A stretch of 64,000 nt of DNA from an uncultured Oscillospiraceae bacterium (GTDB lineage Bacteria; Bacillota; Clostridia; Oscillospirales; Oscillospiraceae): contig CANQTW010000001.1 of assembly GCA_947626845.1 (NCBI GenBank), positions 120,789 through 184,788 on the forward strand, in the 5' to 3' direction. Each line of letters begins with the position of its first letter. The first letter of the stretch is position 1. The translations under genes and the position numbers were made by a program. The notes under the pieces are model-generated. The model ran no database searches. It was not told where the DNA came from and saw nothing but the letters and a program-made list of their open reading frames with translations. Shown here piece after piece: positions 8,851 through 19,003 of this stretch.

Positions 8851-10056
8851 TTAATCTTCTCCCTCCTTCTGGGGAATATCCGCCAAAATGCTGTCGGTGA
8901 ACTGCTCCGCCGCTCTGGGCGTCATGCCGCCCCGGCGGAGGGCAAAGGCGCAGGCGCGCACGTCCAGGCCGTCATCCGCCTCGATGCCCTTGGCGGCGCA
9001 AAGCTCATGGACGATGCGCAGATAGAGGGCCTTGGGGGGCCTGGTGAACAGGATGGTAAGTCCGAAACGGTCAGAGAGGGCCACGGTGTCCTGGATGGTG
9101 TCGTTCCGGTGGATATCGTCACCGTCCCGGTCAGACATGGATTCCTTCACCAGATGGCGGCGGTTGGAGGTGGCGTAGATGACGGTATTCGGGGACTTGA
9201 CAGAGACGGAGCCCTCCAAAATGGCCTTCATGGCGGAGAAGGTGTCGTCGTTCTTCTCAAAGCTCAGATCGTCGATGAACAGGATGAACTTCAGGGGGTT
9301 GTCTCTCAGATGCTCCATCACCGCGGGGATGGACAGAAGCTCGGCCTTGGGTACCTCGATAAGCCGCAGGCCCTTGGGGGCCAGCAGGTTGGCCACGGCC
9401 TTGATGGAGCTGGACTTTCCCGTGCCGGCGTCGCCGATGAGCAGGGTGTTGGCGGCGGGCAGGCCGCGCAGCAGGGCCTCCGTGTTGTTGAGCAGCTCCT
9501 GCCGCTCCCGCTCGTAGCCCACAAGGTCGCATATTCTCGTCCTGTCCGGCGTGTGGACAGGCCTCACCTGGCCGTTCACGACCCGAAACATGGTGTGACG
9601 GGCGTACTGGCCGTAGCCGGTGACGTTGACCCTGGCGATCTTCTTTTCAAACTCGGCGGCAAAATCCAGCTTTTCGGACTCGAATCCAGGCAGGTAGCCG
9701 CCAAAGCCGATAAGGCGTTTAAAATCGCCGGCGGTCAAGTCGGAGAGCTCCTGAAATACGCCAAGCTCACCGGCGACGGCTTCCGCCAGGGGGGCGGGCA
9801 CCGGTTCGCCGCGGGAGCGCAGGAGCACATAGGCGTTCTCGTCCTCGGCGGCGGCGTCCAGAAGATAGCGGCTCAGGTTATAACCCCGCGCGTAGAGAGC
9901 GGCCACAAAATCGGCGTACTTCTCCACCCGCTCCGATTCGTCCCCCTCGCACTCGAAAAAAGCGCGGAGGGCGTGGAGCACAGGGGCGTTGGTGACGCCG
10001 CGGAACACAACGACGGACGCAAGCCGCGCCGCTGCGGTGGGAAGATCATCCAGCAT
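8851..10056 (-). CDS. DUF815 family AAA-type ATPase
   Basis: A 401-residue ATPase of the uncharacterised DUF815 group. Walker A is GDAGTGKSS in the middle of the protein, Walker B is KFILFIDDLSF, followed by a sensor-like VIYATSNRRHLV and a C-terminal RRGGMTPRAAEQF helical region. I prefer ATG 10056, one base after the leuB stop, with GAGG upstream; a TTG at 10071 would add five residues and overlap leuB. The gene sits between leuB and ilvA with no space on either side, so it is co-transcribed with branched-chain synthesis. Its role there is unknown; the family is not known to me as part of the pathway. Confidence 0.85.
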   Translation of the reverse strand: MLDDLPTAAARLASVVVFRGVTNAPVLHALRAFFECEGDESERVEKYADFVAALYARGYNLSRYLLDAAAEDENAYVLLRSRGEPVPAPLAEAVAGELGVFQELSDLTAGDFKRLIGFGGYLPGFESEKLDFAAEFEKKIARVNVTGYGQYARHTMFRVVNGQVRPVHTPDRTRICDLVGYERERQELLNNTEALLRGLPAANTLLIGDAGTGKSSSIKAVANLLAPKGLRLIEVPKAELLSIPAVMEHLRDNPLKFILFIDDLSFEKNDDTFSAMKAILEGSVSVKSPNTVIYATSNRRHLVKESMSDRDGDDIHRNDTIQDTVALSDRFGLTILFTRPPKALYLRIVHELCAAKGIEADDGLDVRACAFALRRGGMTPRAAEQFTDSILADIPQKEGED

Positions 10057-10057
10057 A

Positions 10058-11134
10058 TCAGAGCCTCGCAATGATCTCGCCGGTCATGGCGGCGGTGCTC
10101 AGCGGTGTTTTACCGGAAGAACCCACGATATCCGCGGTCCTGAGACCGTCATTGAGGCACCTGTCCACGGCGGCCTCGATAGCGTCCGCCTCGACGGCAA
10201 GGTCGAAGGAATAGCGGAGCATCATGGCGGCGCTGAGGATAGTGGCGATGGGGTTGGCGATGCCTTTTCCGGCGATATCGGGCGCCGAGCCGTGAATAGG
10301 CTCGTACATGCCGCGGGTGGTCTCGTTGAGGGAGGCGGAGGGCAGCATACCGATGGAGCCGGTGATCTGGCTGGCCTCGTCGGAGAGAATGTCACCGAAC
10401 ATATTGGAGGTGACGATCACGTCAAATTGAGCGGGATTTTTCACCAGCTGCATGGCGGCGTTGTCCACCAGCACGTCGTTGCACTCGATCTCCGGGTAAT
10501 CGGCGGCCTGGATCTCATGGACCGTCTTGCGCCAGAGGCGGGAGGTCTCCAAAACGTTGGCCTTGTCAATGGAGCTGACCTTGCCGCGGCGCTTTTTGGC
10601 GGTCTCAAAGGCCACGCGGGCGATGCGCTCGATCTCAAAGCGGGAGTAGCACTCGGTATCAAAGGCCTCCTGGCCGTACTTGCCCTGGCGGTAGCCCCTG
10701 TCGCCGAAGTAGATGCCGCCGGTGAGCTCCCGGACGATCATAATGTCAAAGCCGTCCTTCACAATGTCGGGACGCAGGGGGCAGTCGCCGGAGAGAGCGG
10801 GGTAGAGCTTGGCGGGACGCAGATTGGTGAAAAGTCCCAGGGCCGCCCGAATGCCCAGCAGGGCCTTCTCCGGACGGAGATTTCCGGGCAGGGTGTCCCA
10901 CTTGGGGCCGCCCACAGCGCCTAAAAGGACGCTGTCGGACGCCAGGCACCCGTCCACGGTCTCCTGGGGCAGGGGCGCACCGGTGGCGTCAATGGCCGCG
11001 CCGCCGATGAGGTAGGGGGTGAAGTTGAAGGTGTGGCCGTATTTTTTGCCCACGGCCTCCAGGACCCGCACGGCGCTGTCTACGATCTCCGGGCCGATAC
11101 CGTCGCCCCGGAGGAGAGCGATGTTGTATGTCAT
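10058..11134 (-). CDS. leuB: 3-isopropylmalate dehydrogenase
   Basis: NAD-dependent oxidative decarboxylation of 3-isopropylmalate, third step of leucine synthesis. 358 residues from ATG 11134, preceded by AAGGTGA; a GTG three codons earlier is possible. The N terminus [15 protein letters not shown], the substrate loop [11 protein letters not shown], the metal-binding [13 protein letters not shown] and the NAD-binding region [26 protein letters not shown] are diagnostic. It follows leuD after 132 bp that hold GC-rich hairpins. Confidence 0.97.
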   Translation of the reverse strand: MTYNIALLRGDGIGPEIVDSAVRVLEAVGKKYGHTFNFTPYLIGGAAIDATGAPLPQETVDGCLASDSVLLGAVGGPKWDTLPGNLRPEKALLGIRAALGLFTNLRPAKLYPALSGDCPLRPDIVKDGFDIMIVRELTGGIYFGDRGYRQGKYGQEAFDTECYSRFEIERIARVAFETAKKRRGKVSSIDKANVLETSRLWRKTVHEIQAADYPEIECNDVLVDNAAMQLVKNPAQFDVIVTSNMFGDILSDEASQITGSIGMLPSASLNETTRGMYEPIHGSAPDIAGKGIANPIATILSAAMMLRYSFDLAVEADAIEAAVDRCLNDGLRTADIVGSSGKTPLSTAAMTGEIIARL

Positions 11135-11160
11135 AGTAATCACCTTAAATGAATGAGTGG

Positions 11161-11259
11161 TTCGTATGGGCCGCCGTGGGCGGCGATCCGTACAGCTTCT
11201 ACCGGAACGCTTCTTGTACGCCGTGGGGGACTGCCGCCCACGGCGGCCCCCACGGACTA
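11161..11259. repeat. pair of GC-rich hairpins between leuD and leuB
   Basis: GGGCCGCCGTGGGCGGCGATCC and, further on, a hairpin of the form GCCGTGGG...CCCACGGC with a second CCGTGGG near it; the two parts are joined by GTACAGCTTC and TTCTTGTAC. They resemble the GTAC-flanked hairpins found elsewhere in the window and could act as RNA stability or attenuation structures within the operon. Confidence 0.55.
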
Positions 11260-11266
11260 TTGCGCT

Positions 11267-11761
11267 TTACCCGATGATTCCGGCCTTCGCGGCGTTCACC
11301 AGCCCGCCGGCGGAGATGATGTTCTGAATAAAGTCCGGGAAGGGCTCGGTTTTAAAGCTCCTGCCCGTGGTGACATCGGTAATAACGCCCGCGTCCAGGT
11401 CCGCCTCTACGGTGTGACCCTCCTCGATGGCCTCGGCGGCCTGGGGGCACTCCACGATGGCAAGGCCGATGTTGATGGCGTTGCGGTAGAAGATGCGGGC
11501 AAAGCTTTTCGCGATGACGAGGGAAATCCCGCTGGCCTTGATGGCGATGGGCGCGTGCTCGCGGGAGGAGCCGCAGCCGAAATTCTCGCCGCCCACCATG
11601 ATGTCGCCGTCGTGTATCTTGCTGTGGAAGCTCTTGTCGATGTCCTCCATGCAGTGGACGGCCAGCTCCTTGGGATCGCTGGTGTTCAGATACCGGGCGG
11701 GGATGATGACGTCGGTATCCACGTTGTCGCCGTATTTTACGGTTTTACCGGTGCATTTCAT
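11267..11761 (-). CDS. leuD: 3-isopropylmalate dehydratase small subunit
   Basis: Small (swivel-domain) subunit of isopropylmalate isomerase; pairs with LeuC. 164 residues from ATG 11761 with AGGAGG just upstream. The frame is open far upstream but that part overlaps leuC and is not coding. [14 protein letters not shown] at the start and [15 protein letters not shown] in the middle are the family signatures, and [13 protein letters not shown] follows. The start overlaps the leuC stop as ATGA, so translation is probably coupled. Confidence 0.96.
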   Translation of the reverse strand: MKCTGKTVKYGDNVDTDVIIPARYLNTSDPKELAVHCMEDIDKSFHSKIHDGDIMVGGENFGCGSSREHAPIAIKASGISLVIAKSFARIFYRNAINIGLAIVECPQAAEAIEEGHTVEADLDAGVITDVTTGRSFKTEPFPDFIQNIISAGGLVNAAKAGIIG

Positions 11762-13023
11762 TTTACTACCTCCTCGGCGGAAGCTATTTTGCCCATGATG
11801 GCGCTGGCGGCGGCGGTGGCGGGGCTGGCCAGATAGACCTCGCTGTCCACGTGGCCCATGCGTCCCACAAAGTTGCGGTTGGTGGTGGAGACGCACCGTT
11901 CGCCCTCGGCCAATATGCCCATGTATCCGCCCAGGCACGGCCCGCAGGTGGGGGTGGATACCACGCATCCGGCCTCGATGAAATCCTTGATGAATCCGGC
12001 CTCCAGACATTTCAAATAGATGTCCTGGGTGGCGGGGATGATGATGGCCCGTACGTTTTTCGCCACATGGCGGCCCTTCAGAATTTCGTCGGCCTCCTGC
12101 ATGTCCTTGAAAAGGCCGTTGGTGCAGGAGCCGATGACCACCTGGTCGATCTTTATATCCCCCGCCTCGTCCACGGTTTTGGTGTTCTCCGGAAGGTGCG
12201 GGAACGCCACGGTGGGGCGGAGCGCGGAGAGGTCTATCTCATACACGGCGTCGTATTTGGCGTCCTCGTCGGCCTTAAAGACCCGAAGCTCGCGTTTGGC
12301 GTGTTCCTTTTCATAGGCCAGCGTCACGTCGTCCACCTCAAAGATGCCGTTCTTGGCTCCGGCCTCGATGGCCATGTTGCAGACGGTGAGCCTGTCGGGC
12401 ATGGAGAGGCTGTGGGCACCGGGGCCGGTGAACTCCATGGACTTATAGCGGGCGCCGTCCACGCCGATCATGCCAATGATATGTAGAATAACGTCCTTGC
12501 CGGAAACGTATTTCGGCAGGGAGCCGGTGAGTACGAATTTGATGGCGGAGGGGACCTTGAACCAGGCCTTTCCGGTGGCCATGCCGAAGGCCATATCCGT
12601 GGAGCCCACGCCGGTGGAAAAGGCCCCCAGAGCGCCGTAGGTGCAGGTGTGGGAGTCCGCGCCGATAGCCACATCTCCGGTGACCACCAGGCCCTCCTCA
12701 GGGATCAGGGCGTGCTCTATGCCCATTCGGCCCACGTCAAAGAAGCTCTCCAGCTCCTGCTCGGCGGCAAATTCCCGACAGCACTTGCACTGCTGGGCGG
12801 CCTTGATGTCCTTGTTGGGGACGAAGTGATCCATGATCAGGGTCACGTGATCGGGGTTTGCCACTTTATCAAACCCCATCTTTTTAAATTCCCGGATCGC
12901 CACCGGGGAGGTGATGTCGTTGCCGTGGATGCGGTCAAGCGAACAAAGTATCAGCTGACCGGCCTCCACGCTCTCAAGTCCCGCGTGGGCGGCCAGGATC
13001 TTCTGGGACATTGTCATGGGCAT
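11758..13023 (-). CDS. leuC: 3-isopropylmalate dehydratase large subunit
   Basis: Aconitase-type Fe-S enzyme that isomerises 2- to 3-isopropylmalate with LeuD. 421 residues from ATG 13023, preceded by AAAGGA. The three cluster cysteines are in VIGSCTNG and [10 protein letters not shown]. Gly/His motifs [14 protein letters not shown] and the N-terminal [14 protein letters not shown] fit LeuC of the bacterial 420-residue type. A longer open frame upstream runs into a dispersed repeat and should not be used as the start. Confidence 0.96.
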   Translation of the reverse strand: MPMTMSQKILAAHAGLESVEAGQLILCSLDRIHGNDITSPVAIREFKKMGFDKVANPDHVTLIMDHFVPNKDIKAAQQCKCCREFAAEQELESFFDVGRMGIEHALIPEEGLVVTGDVAIGADSHTCTYGALGAFSTGVGSTDMAFGMATGKAWFKVPSAIKFVLTGSLPKYVSGKDVILHIIGMIGVDGARYKSMEFTGPGAHSLSMPDRLTVCNMAIEAGAKNGIFEVDDVTLAYEKEHAKRELRVFKADEDAKYDAVYEIDLSALRPTVAFPHLPENTKTVDEAGDIKIDQVVIGSCTNGLFKDMQEADEILKGRHVAKNVRAIIIPATQDIYLKCLEAGFIKDFIEAGCVVSTPTCGPCLGGYMGILAEGERCVSTTNRNFVGRMGHVDSEVYLASPATAAASAIMGKIASAEEVVK

Positions 13024-13046
13024 ATAGGGGTCACATCCTTTCTTAG

Positions 13047-13230
13047 TCTGGCGAAAAATAGCTTCGCCATTTTCCTGCCAAGGGGAACGTGCGGAAGCTC
13101 CGGCGTGAATTATGCGAAATTCACGCCGAATCTTCCTGCTGTTTTGCTGCGCGCACGGCCCAAAGGGCCGCACACTCCGCAAAACAAAAGGGGATTTTTG
13201 CGACGTACATGCCGCCGCAAAAATCATTTA
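13047..13230 (-). repeat. four-hairpin intergenic repeat, copy A
   Basis: Reads on the minus strand in the order: hairpin 1 with the core GCGGCGGCATGTACGTCGC, CCCCTTTTGT, hairpin 2, CAGCAGG, hairpin 3 around GAATTTCGCATAATTC, CCGCACGTTCCCCTT, hairpin 4 (GGCGAA/TTCGCC). It lies between ilvD and leuC in the sense direction of the operon. Copies B, C and D share the linkers but have different stem sequences. Confidence 0.85.
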
Positions 13231-13269
13231 ATTGGGTTCTTTGAAAAACCGCTTTTTCGTTTGCCCGTG

Positions 13270-14934
13270 TCAGCGCTTATTGATAATGGCTCCCTTGTCA
13301 GCGGAGCTGACCTGGGCCGCGTAGCGCTTTAAGTAGCCGGTGATGTCCGTCTTCACCATGGGCTTTTCGGCGGCGCGGCGCTTTGCGATCTCCGCGTCGT
13401 CCACCTTCAGGGTGATGGTGTGGTTGGGGATGTCGATGGCGATCATATCTCCCTCATGGACATAGGCGATCAGACCGCCGGAGGCCGCCTCAGGACTCAC
13501 ATGTCCGATGGAGGCGCCGCGGGTGGCGCCGGAGAAGCGCCCGTCGGTGATCAGCGCCACGGTCTTGTCCAGGCCGGCGCCGGCGATGGCGGAGGTGGGG
13601 TTCAGCATCTCCCGCATACCGGGGCCGCCGGCGGGCCCCTCGTACCGGATGACGATCACGTCGCCGGAGCGGATGCCGCCGTCGTAGATGACCTTGATGG
13701 CCTCCTCCTCGCTGTTGAAGACCCTGGCGGGGCCCTCGTGCGTGAGCATCTCCGGGGCCACGGCGGAGCGCTTCACCACGCAGCCGTTCTCCGCCAGATT
13801 GCCGAAGAGCACCGCGATGCCGCCGGTCTCGGAGTAGGGGTTGTCGATGGGACGGATGATCTCCGGATTCAAGTTCTCGGCGTCGGCTATGTTCTCGCCC
13901 AGCGTCTTCCCTGTGCAGGTCATGACGGAGGTGTCGATAAGATTCTTCTTTGAAAGCTCCTTCAGCACGGCGTAGACGCCGCCGGCCTCGTTCAGGTCCT
14001 CCATGTAGGTGGGACCGGCGGGCGCCAGGTGGCAGAGGTTCGGCGTTTTGGCGCTGATCTCATTGGCCATCCTCAGGTCAAAGTCCACCCCGCACTCGTT
14101 GGCGATGGCCGGCAGGTGGAGCATGGAGTTGGTGGAGCACCCCAGGGCCATATCGGCGGTGAGGGCGTTTTTGATGGCGGCGGCGGTCATGATGTCCCTG
14201 GCGCGGATATTCTTCCGCACCAGCTCCATCACCTGCATCCCGGCGCGCTTGGCAAGGCTGATGCGGGCGGAGTACGCGGCGGGGATGGTGCCGTTGCCCC
14301 GAAGGCCCATGCCTAAGACCTCGGTGAGGCAGTTCATGGAGTTGGCGGTATACATGCCGGAGCAGGAGCCGCAGGAGGGGCAGGTCTTGCACTCGTACTC
14401 CCGGAGCTTCGCCTCGTCGATCTTACCGGCGGAGTAGGCGCCCACGGCCTCAAACATGCTGGAGAGGCTCGTCTTGTGCCCGTCCACCCGGCCAGCCAGC
14501 ATGGGGCCTCCGGAGACGAACACGGTGGGCAGGTTGAGCCGCGCCGCGGCCATGAGAAGGCCGGGAACGTTCTTGTCGCAGTTGGGGATCATCACCAGGC
14601 CGTCAAAGCCGTGGGCCATGACCATGCACTCGGTAGAGTCGGCGATGAGGTCACGGGTGACCAGGGAGTACTTCATGCCCACGTGTCCCATGGCAATGCC
14701 GTCGCAGACGGCAATGGCGGGGAACACGATGGGGGTGCCTCCGGCCATAGCCACGCCCTGCTTCACCGCTTCGGTGATCTTGTCCAGGTTCATGTGGCCG
14801 GGGACGATCTCGTTATAGGAGCTGACGATACCGATAAGGGGCCGCTGAAGCTCCTCGTCCGTCAGCCCCAGGGCGTAATAGAGTGACCGGTGCGGCGCGT
14901 TGCCGAAGCCGTTGACGATGGTGTCTTTTACCAT
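13270..14934 (-). CDS. ilvD: dihydroxy-acid dehydratase
   Basis: Fe-S dehydratase making 2-oxoisovalerate and 2-oxo-3-methylvalerate. 554 residues, the usual length. Cluster cysteines are in [11 protein letters not shown] and [17 protein letters not shown]; the C-terminal block [19 protein letters not shown] is characteristic. It is separated from leuC by 246 bp containing a four-hairpin repeat, and its start overlaps the end of the DUF4406-like gene by 7 bp. Confidence 0.97.
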   Translation of the reverse strand: MVKDTIVNGFGNAPHRSLYYALGLTDEELQRPLIGIVSSYNEIVPGHMNLDKITEAVKQGVAMAGGTPIVFPAIAVCDGIAMGHVGMKYSLVTRDLIADSTECMVMAHGFDGLVMIPNCDKNVPGLLMAAARLNLPTVFVSGGPMLAGRVDGHKTSLSSMFEAVGAYSAGKIDEAKLREYECKTCPSCGSCSGMYTANSMNCLTEVLGMGLRGNGTIPAAYSARISLAKRAGMQVMELVRKNIRARDIMTAAAIKNALTADMALGCSTNSMLHLPAIANECGVDFDLRMANEISAKTPNLCHLAPAGPTYMEDLNEAGGVYAVLKELSKKNLIDTSVMTCTGKTLGENIADAENLNPEIIRPIDNPYSETGGIAVLFGNLAENGCVVKRSAVAPEMLTHEGPARVFNSEEEAIKVIYDGGIRSGDVIVIRYEGPAGGPGMREMLNPTSAIAGAGLDKTVALITDGRFSGATRGASIGHVSPEAASGGLIAYVHEGDMIAIDIPNHTITLKVDDAEIAKRRAAEKPMVKTDITGYLKRYAAQVSSADKGAIINKR

Positions 14935-15311
14935 TCTACTTTCTCCTTTTCATTCCTGAGGGTTCCTGTCTGAGTCTGGCTGCCGTGGGGGAACATGAAG
15001 GTCACGGCCTTCCCCGCGGCCCTGGCGTACTCGATCTCGGCGGCGGTGCTTTTGCCGATGTAATCGTCCCGATTGATGACGAATATGGAGTCGGACATGT
15101 CGATCCTCTGCCGGTGGATATCCGCCAGAAGGGCCTCGGTCTCAGGGGAAATGATTTTGCCCTCGGCGTGCTCGAAAAAGCCGAGGGAGATCACAAGCTT
15201 GCCCGCCAAGGTCAGGGATTCCTGGGCTTTTTGAAAATCGTCCTTGAAGCGGGTACTGCCGCAGAGGGTCACGACCTCATGCCGGCCGCCCTCGCAAGCC
15301 CTCTCCCCCAT
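14928..15311 (-). CDS. DUF4406 / nucleoside 2-deoxyribosyltransferase-like protein
   Basis: A 127-residue protein with the start [14 protein letters not shown] and the helix [24 protein letters not shown], a pattern shared by small Rossmann-like proteins of the nucleoside deoxyribosyltransferase superfamily (DUF4406). The Ser/Thr-rich first loop and the Glu in AAEIEYA correspond to the nucleotide-binding and catalytic positions of that fold. Start ATG 15311 is preceded by AAAGGG. It lies inside the branched-chain operon between ilvC and ilvD and overlaps ilvD by 7 bp. Substrate and role are unknown; nothing ties it to leucine or valine synthesis except position. Confidence 0.75.
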   Translation of the reverse strand: MGERACEGGRHEVVTLCGSTRFKDDFQKAQESLTLAGKLVISLGFFEHAEGKIISPETEALLADIHRQRIDMSDSIFVINRDDYIGKSTAAEIEYARAAGKAVTFMFPHGSQTQTGTLRNEKEKVEW

Positions 15312-15340
15312 CAGATTCGCACCCTTTCAAATCATTAAAT

Positions 15341-15494
15341 ATTTTTTCCGAGGACATGCGCCTCGGAAAAAACACCTTTTGTCGCCCACGTAAGGCGACA
15401 GCAGGGTAATTATCTCTGAATTTCGCAAAATTCAGAGATAATCGCCCGCACGTTCCCCTGGCATTGAAAGGCCGCCTTGCGGCCTTTCAAGCCG
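15341..15494 (+). repeat. four-hairpin intergenic repeat, copy B
   Basis: Plus-strand order as in copy A, with hairpin 1 changed to TTTTTTCCGAGG/CCTCGGAAAAAA, linker CACCTTTTGT, hairpin 2 TCGCC/GGCGA, CAGCAGG, hairpin 3 ATTATCTCTGAATT/AATTCAGAGATAAT, CCGCACGTTCCCCT and hairpin 4 TTGAAAGGCCG/CGGCCTTTCAA, ending 2 bp before the ilvC stop codon. On the transcribed strand of the operon it is read in antisense orientation. Confidence 0.85.
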
Positions 15495-15496
15495 GT

Positions 15497-16573
<1,077 letters not shown>

Positions 16574-16590
16574 TTATTGAAAATTTCATA

Positions 16591-16750
16591 TTTTTTGCGG
16601 CGGCATGTACGTCGCAAAAAATCCCTCTTGTCACGCAAGTGTGCGCGCAGCGTGACGGCAGGTATAAAAATCTGAATTTCGCAAAATTCAGATTTTTATA
16701 CCGCACGCATCCCCTTGGCATTGAAAGGCCGGAACGGCCTTTCAATGCCA
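16591..16750 (+). repeat. four-hairpin intergenic repeat, copy C
   Basis: The best-formed copy: TTTTTTGCG/CGTCGCAAAAAA around GGCATGTA, then CCTCTTGT, hairpin TCACGC/GCGTGA, CGGCAGG, a 16-bp stem TATAAAAATCTGAATT/AATTCAGATTTTTATA, CCGCACGCATCCCCTT, and TTGAAAGGCCG/CGGCCTTTCAA. It lies between ilvN and ilvC, antisense relative to the operon, and ends 3 bp before the ilvN stop codon. Confidence 0.88.
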
Positions 16751-16753
16751 GCC

Positions 16754-17278
16754 TCAGTTGATATCCGGCTGCTCCAGGATGGAGCCGCCGCCCTTTTGGA
16801 GGGCCACGATGCCCGTGCGGCAAAGCTCGATAATGCCCAGGGGCTTGATCATCTCAATGAGGGCATCGATCTTGTCCGGGGTGCCTGTGACCTCGATGCA
16901 CAGGGCCTCCACGGAGTAGTTGATGATCTTCGCCTTGAAGATGTCCAGGGCCGAGAGGACGCGCTGATGGTTATCCGGGTTATTTTTGATCTTCACCAGC
17001 ACCAGCTCCCGCTCAATGGCGTCCACCTCCTCCAAAAGCTCCACCTTTTTGACATTGAAGAGCTTCCGGAGCTGGTTGAGCATTTGGGCGCGGGCATAGC
17101 CGTCGCCGGACATGGTGATGGTGATGCGGCTGTACTCCGGGGACTCGGTGACGCCCACGGTGAGGGAGTCGATATTGAAGCCGCGGCGGGTGAACATGCT
17201 GGTAACGCGGGTCAGAACGCCGAATTTGTTCTCCACATAGACGGCGATGACGAACTTGTTGCTTTTCGGTTCAGACAC
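16754..17278 (-). CDS. ilvN: acetolactate synthase small (regulatory) subunit
   Basis: Regulatory partner of IlvB. 174 residues, the long ilvH-type length. The N-terminal ACT domain is clear in AVYVENKFGVLTRVTSMF and RRGFNIDSLTVG, which bind valine in characterised homologues; the second half is the C-terminal domain that activates the catalytic subunit. It starts 3 bp after ilvB. Confidence 0.95.
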   Translation of the reverse strand: MSEPKSNKFVIAVYVENKFGVLTRVTSMFTRRGFNIDSLTVGVTESPEYSRITITMSGDGYARAQMLNQLRKLFNVKKVELLEEVDAIERELVLVKIKNNPDNHQRVLSALDIFKAKIINYSVEALCIEVTGTPDKIDALIEMIKPLGIIELCRTGIVALQKGGGSILEQPDIN

Positions 17279-17281
17279 GGC

Positions 17282-18958
17282 TCAGCCCTCCTTTTTCACG
17301 GTGATGATATCGTCGATGGCGCCGCCGGGGGGCAGCATGGGCAGGACGAACTCGTCCTTGTCAATGAGGCAGTCGATGACGGTCACTTCGTCTGAGCGGA
17401 TCGCCTTTTCAAACGCCGCCTCAAACTCGGCGGGTGTGGCGGCCCTGACGCCCTTGGCGCCAAAGGCCTCGGCCAGCTTCACAAAGTCGGTCTTGCGCAC
17501 GTCCAGATTCGTATCCGCGTAGTGGTGGTTGAAAAACAGCGTCTGCCACTGGCGGACCATGCCCAGGGTCTTGTTGTCGATGAGCACGATGGTCACGGGG
17601 ATGTGGTAGGTGACGGCGGTGGCAAGCTCGTTGAGATTCATGCCGAAGCTGCCGTCGCCGGTGACAAGAACGGTGCGCTCCCCGGTGCCCACGGCGGCGC
17701 CGATGGCCGCGCCCAGGCCGAAGCCCATGGTGCCCAGCCCGCCGGAGGAGACCATTTTGCGGGGCTTCTGGAATTTGATATACTGGGCGGCCCACATCTG
17801 GTGCTGGCCTACATCGGTGGCCACGGGGGTATCGGCTGTCTTATATTTGTTGATGGTCTCCATGACCTTCAGGGGCGTCAGGAGCTTCGGGTCATCGAAG
17901 ATGAAGCTCATCTCCTTCTCCCGCAGGTCCTCCACATGGTCCATCCACTCCATGTGGTTGGCCTCGTGAACGGAGTCGATCAGCTCCCGGAGCGCCATGG
18001 CGATGTTGCCGGTGATGCCGATGTCGGCGGTGATGTTCTTACTGATCTCCGCGAAATCCGCGTCGATGTGGATGATCCTGGAGTTTTTGGCGAACTTGGC
18101 CTTGTTGCCCGTGGCCCTGTCGGAAAAACGGGTGCCGACGGCGATGATGAGATCGGCGTCATTGGAGGCCATAGAGCTGGCATAGTGGCCGTGCATCCCC
18201 TGCATACCCAAAAAGCGGGGATGGTCGGAGGGCACGGCGGAGAGGCCCATCAGGGAGCAGCCGATGACCGCGTCGATCTTATCGGCCAGCTCCGTCACCA
18301 GGTCCCACGTCCTGGAGCCGATGACGCCGCCGCCGATATGGATGAAGGGCCGGGACTTGGAGTCGATCAGGGCCGCCGCCTCGGCGATCCTGTCCCTGTT
18401 GGGCTCGTGCTGGGGGAAGGGCTCCGCCACGGGCTTGGGCTCATAGTCGGCCACGGCTGTCTGGATGTCCTTGGGGATGTCGATGAGCACGGGACCGGGA
18501 CGGCCCGATTTGGCGATACGAAAGGCCTCCCTTATCTTGTCGGCCAGCTTCGTCACATCATGGATGAAGTAGTTGTGCTTGGTGATGGGCAGGGTGATGC
18601 CGGTGATGTCGATCTCCTGGAAGGAGTCCCGGCCAATGAGGTCCTGGGGCACGTTGCCGGTGATGGCCACCATGGGCACGGAGTCCAGCATGGCGGTGGC
18701 GATACCGGTGACCAGGTTCGTGGCGCCGGGGCCGGAGGTGGCGATGACCACGCCCACCTTGCCGGTGGCGCGGGAATAGCCGTCGGCGGCGTGGGAAGCG
18801 CCCTGCTCATGGGCAGTGAGAATGTGGTGAAGGCGGTCTCCCGCCTCATATATGGCGTCATAGAGGTTCAGGACCTGTCCGCCGGGATAGCCGAACACAT
18901 CGGTCACACCCAGCTCGATGAGGGTCTCGACAACGATCTGCGCTCCTGTTAATTTCAT
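17282..18958 (-). CDS. ilvB: acetolactate synthase large (catalytic) subunit
   Basis: ThDP-, FAD- and Mg-dependent condensation of pyruvate with pyruvate or 2-oxobutanoate. 558 residues. The catalytic glutamate lies in LTAHEQGASHAADGYSRATG, the FAD-contact and central domain follow, and the ThDP motif is VTGDGSFGMNLNELATA ... LIDN. It follows leuA after 45 bp, so it belongs to the same transcript under the T-box. Confidence 0.97.
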   Translation of the reverse strand: MKLTGAQIVVETLIELGVTDVFGYPGGQVLNLYDAIYEAGDRLHHILTAHEQGASHAADGYSRATGKVGVVIATSGPGATNLVTGIATAMLDSVPMVAITGNVPQDLIGRDSFQEIDITGITLPITKHNYFIHDVTKLADKIREAFRIAKSGRPGPVLIDIPKDIQTAVADYEPKPVAEPFPQHEPNRDRIAEAAALIDSKSRPFIHIGGGVIGSRTWDLVTELADKIDAVIGCSLMGLSAVPSDHPRFLGMQGMHGHYASSMASNDADLIIAVGTRFSDRATGNKAKFAKNSRIIHIDADFAEISKNITADIGITGNIAMALRELIDSVHEANHMEWMDHVEDLREKEMSFIFDDPKLLTPLKVMETINKYKTADTPVATDVGQHQMWAAQYIKFQKPRKMVSSGGLGTMGFGLGAAIGAAVGTGERTVLVTGDGSFGMNLNELATAVTYHIPVTIVLIDNKTLGMVRQWQTLFFNHHYADTNLDVRKTDFVKLAEAFGAKGVRAATPAEFEAAFEKAIRSDEVTVIDCLIDKDEFVLPMLPPGGAIDDIITVKKEG

Positions 18959-19003
18959 AGCGTTTCTCCTAATCTGTGGATTTTTTGGGGCCGGCGCGGA
19001 CGT

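Noticed and set aside
8119..10074. 651-codon plus-strand frame over ilvA and the DUF815 gene
   Set aside because: Shadow of two well-supported minus-strand genes; no domain.
13042..13269. Hammerhead, twister or known riboswitch as identity of the four-hairpin repeat
   Set aside because: None of the conserved cores I know (for example CUGAUGA with GAAA) is present in the linkers.
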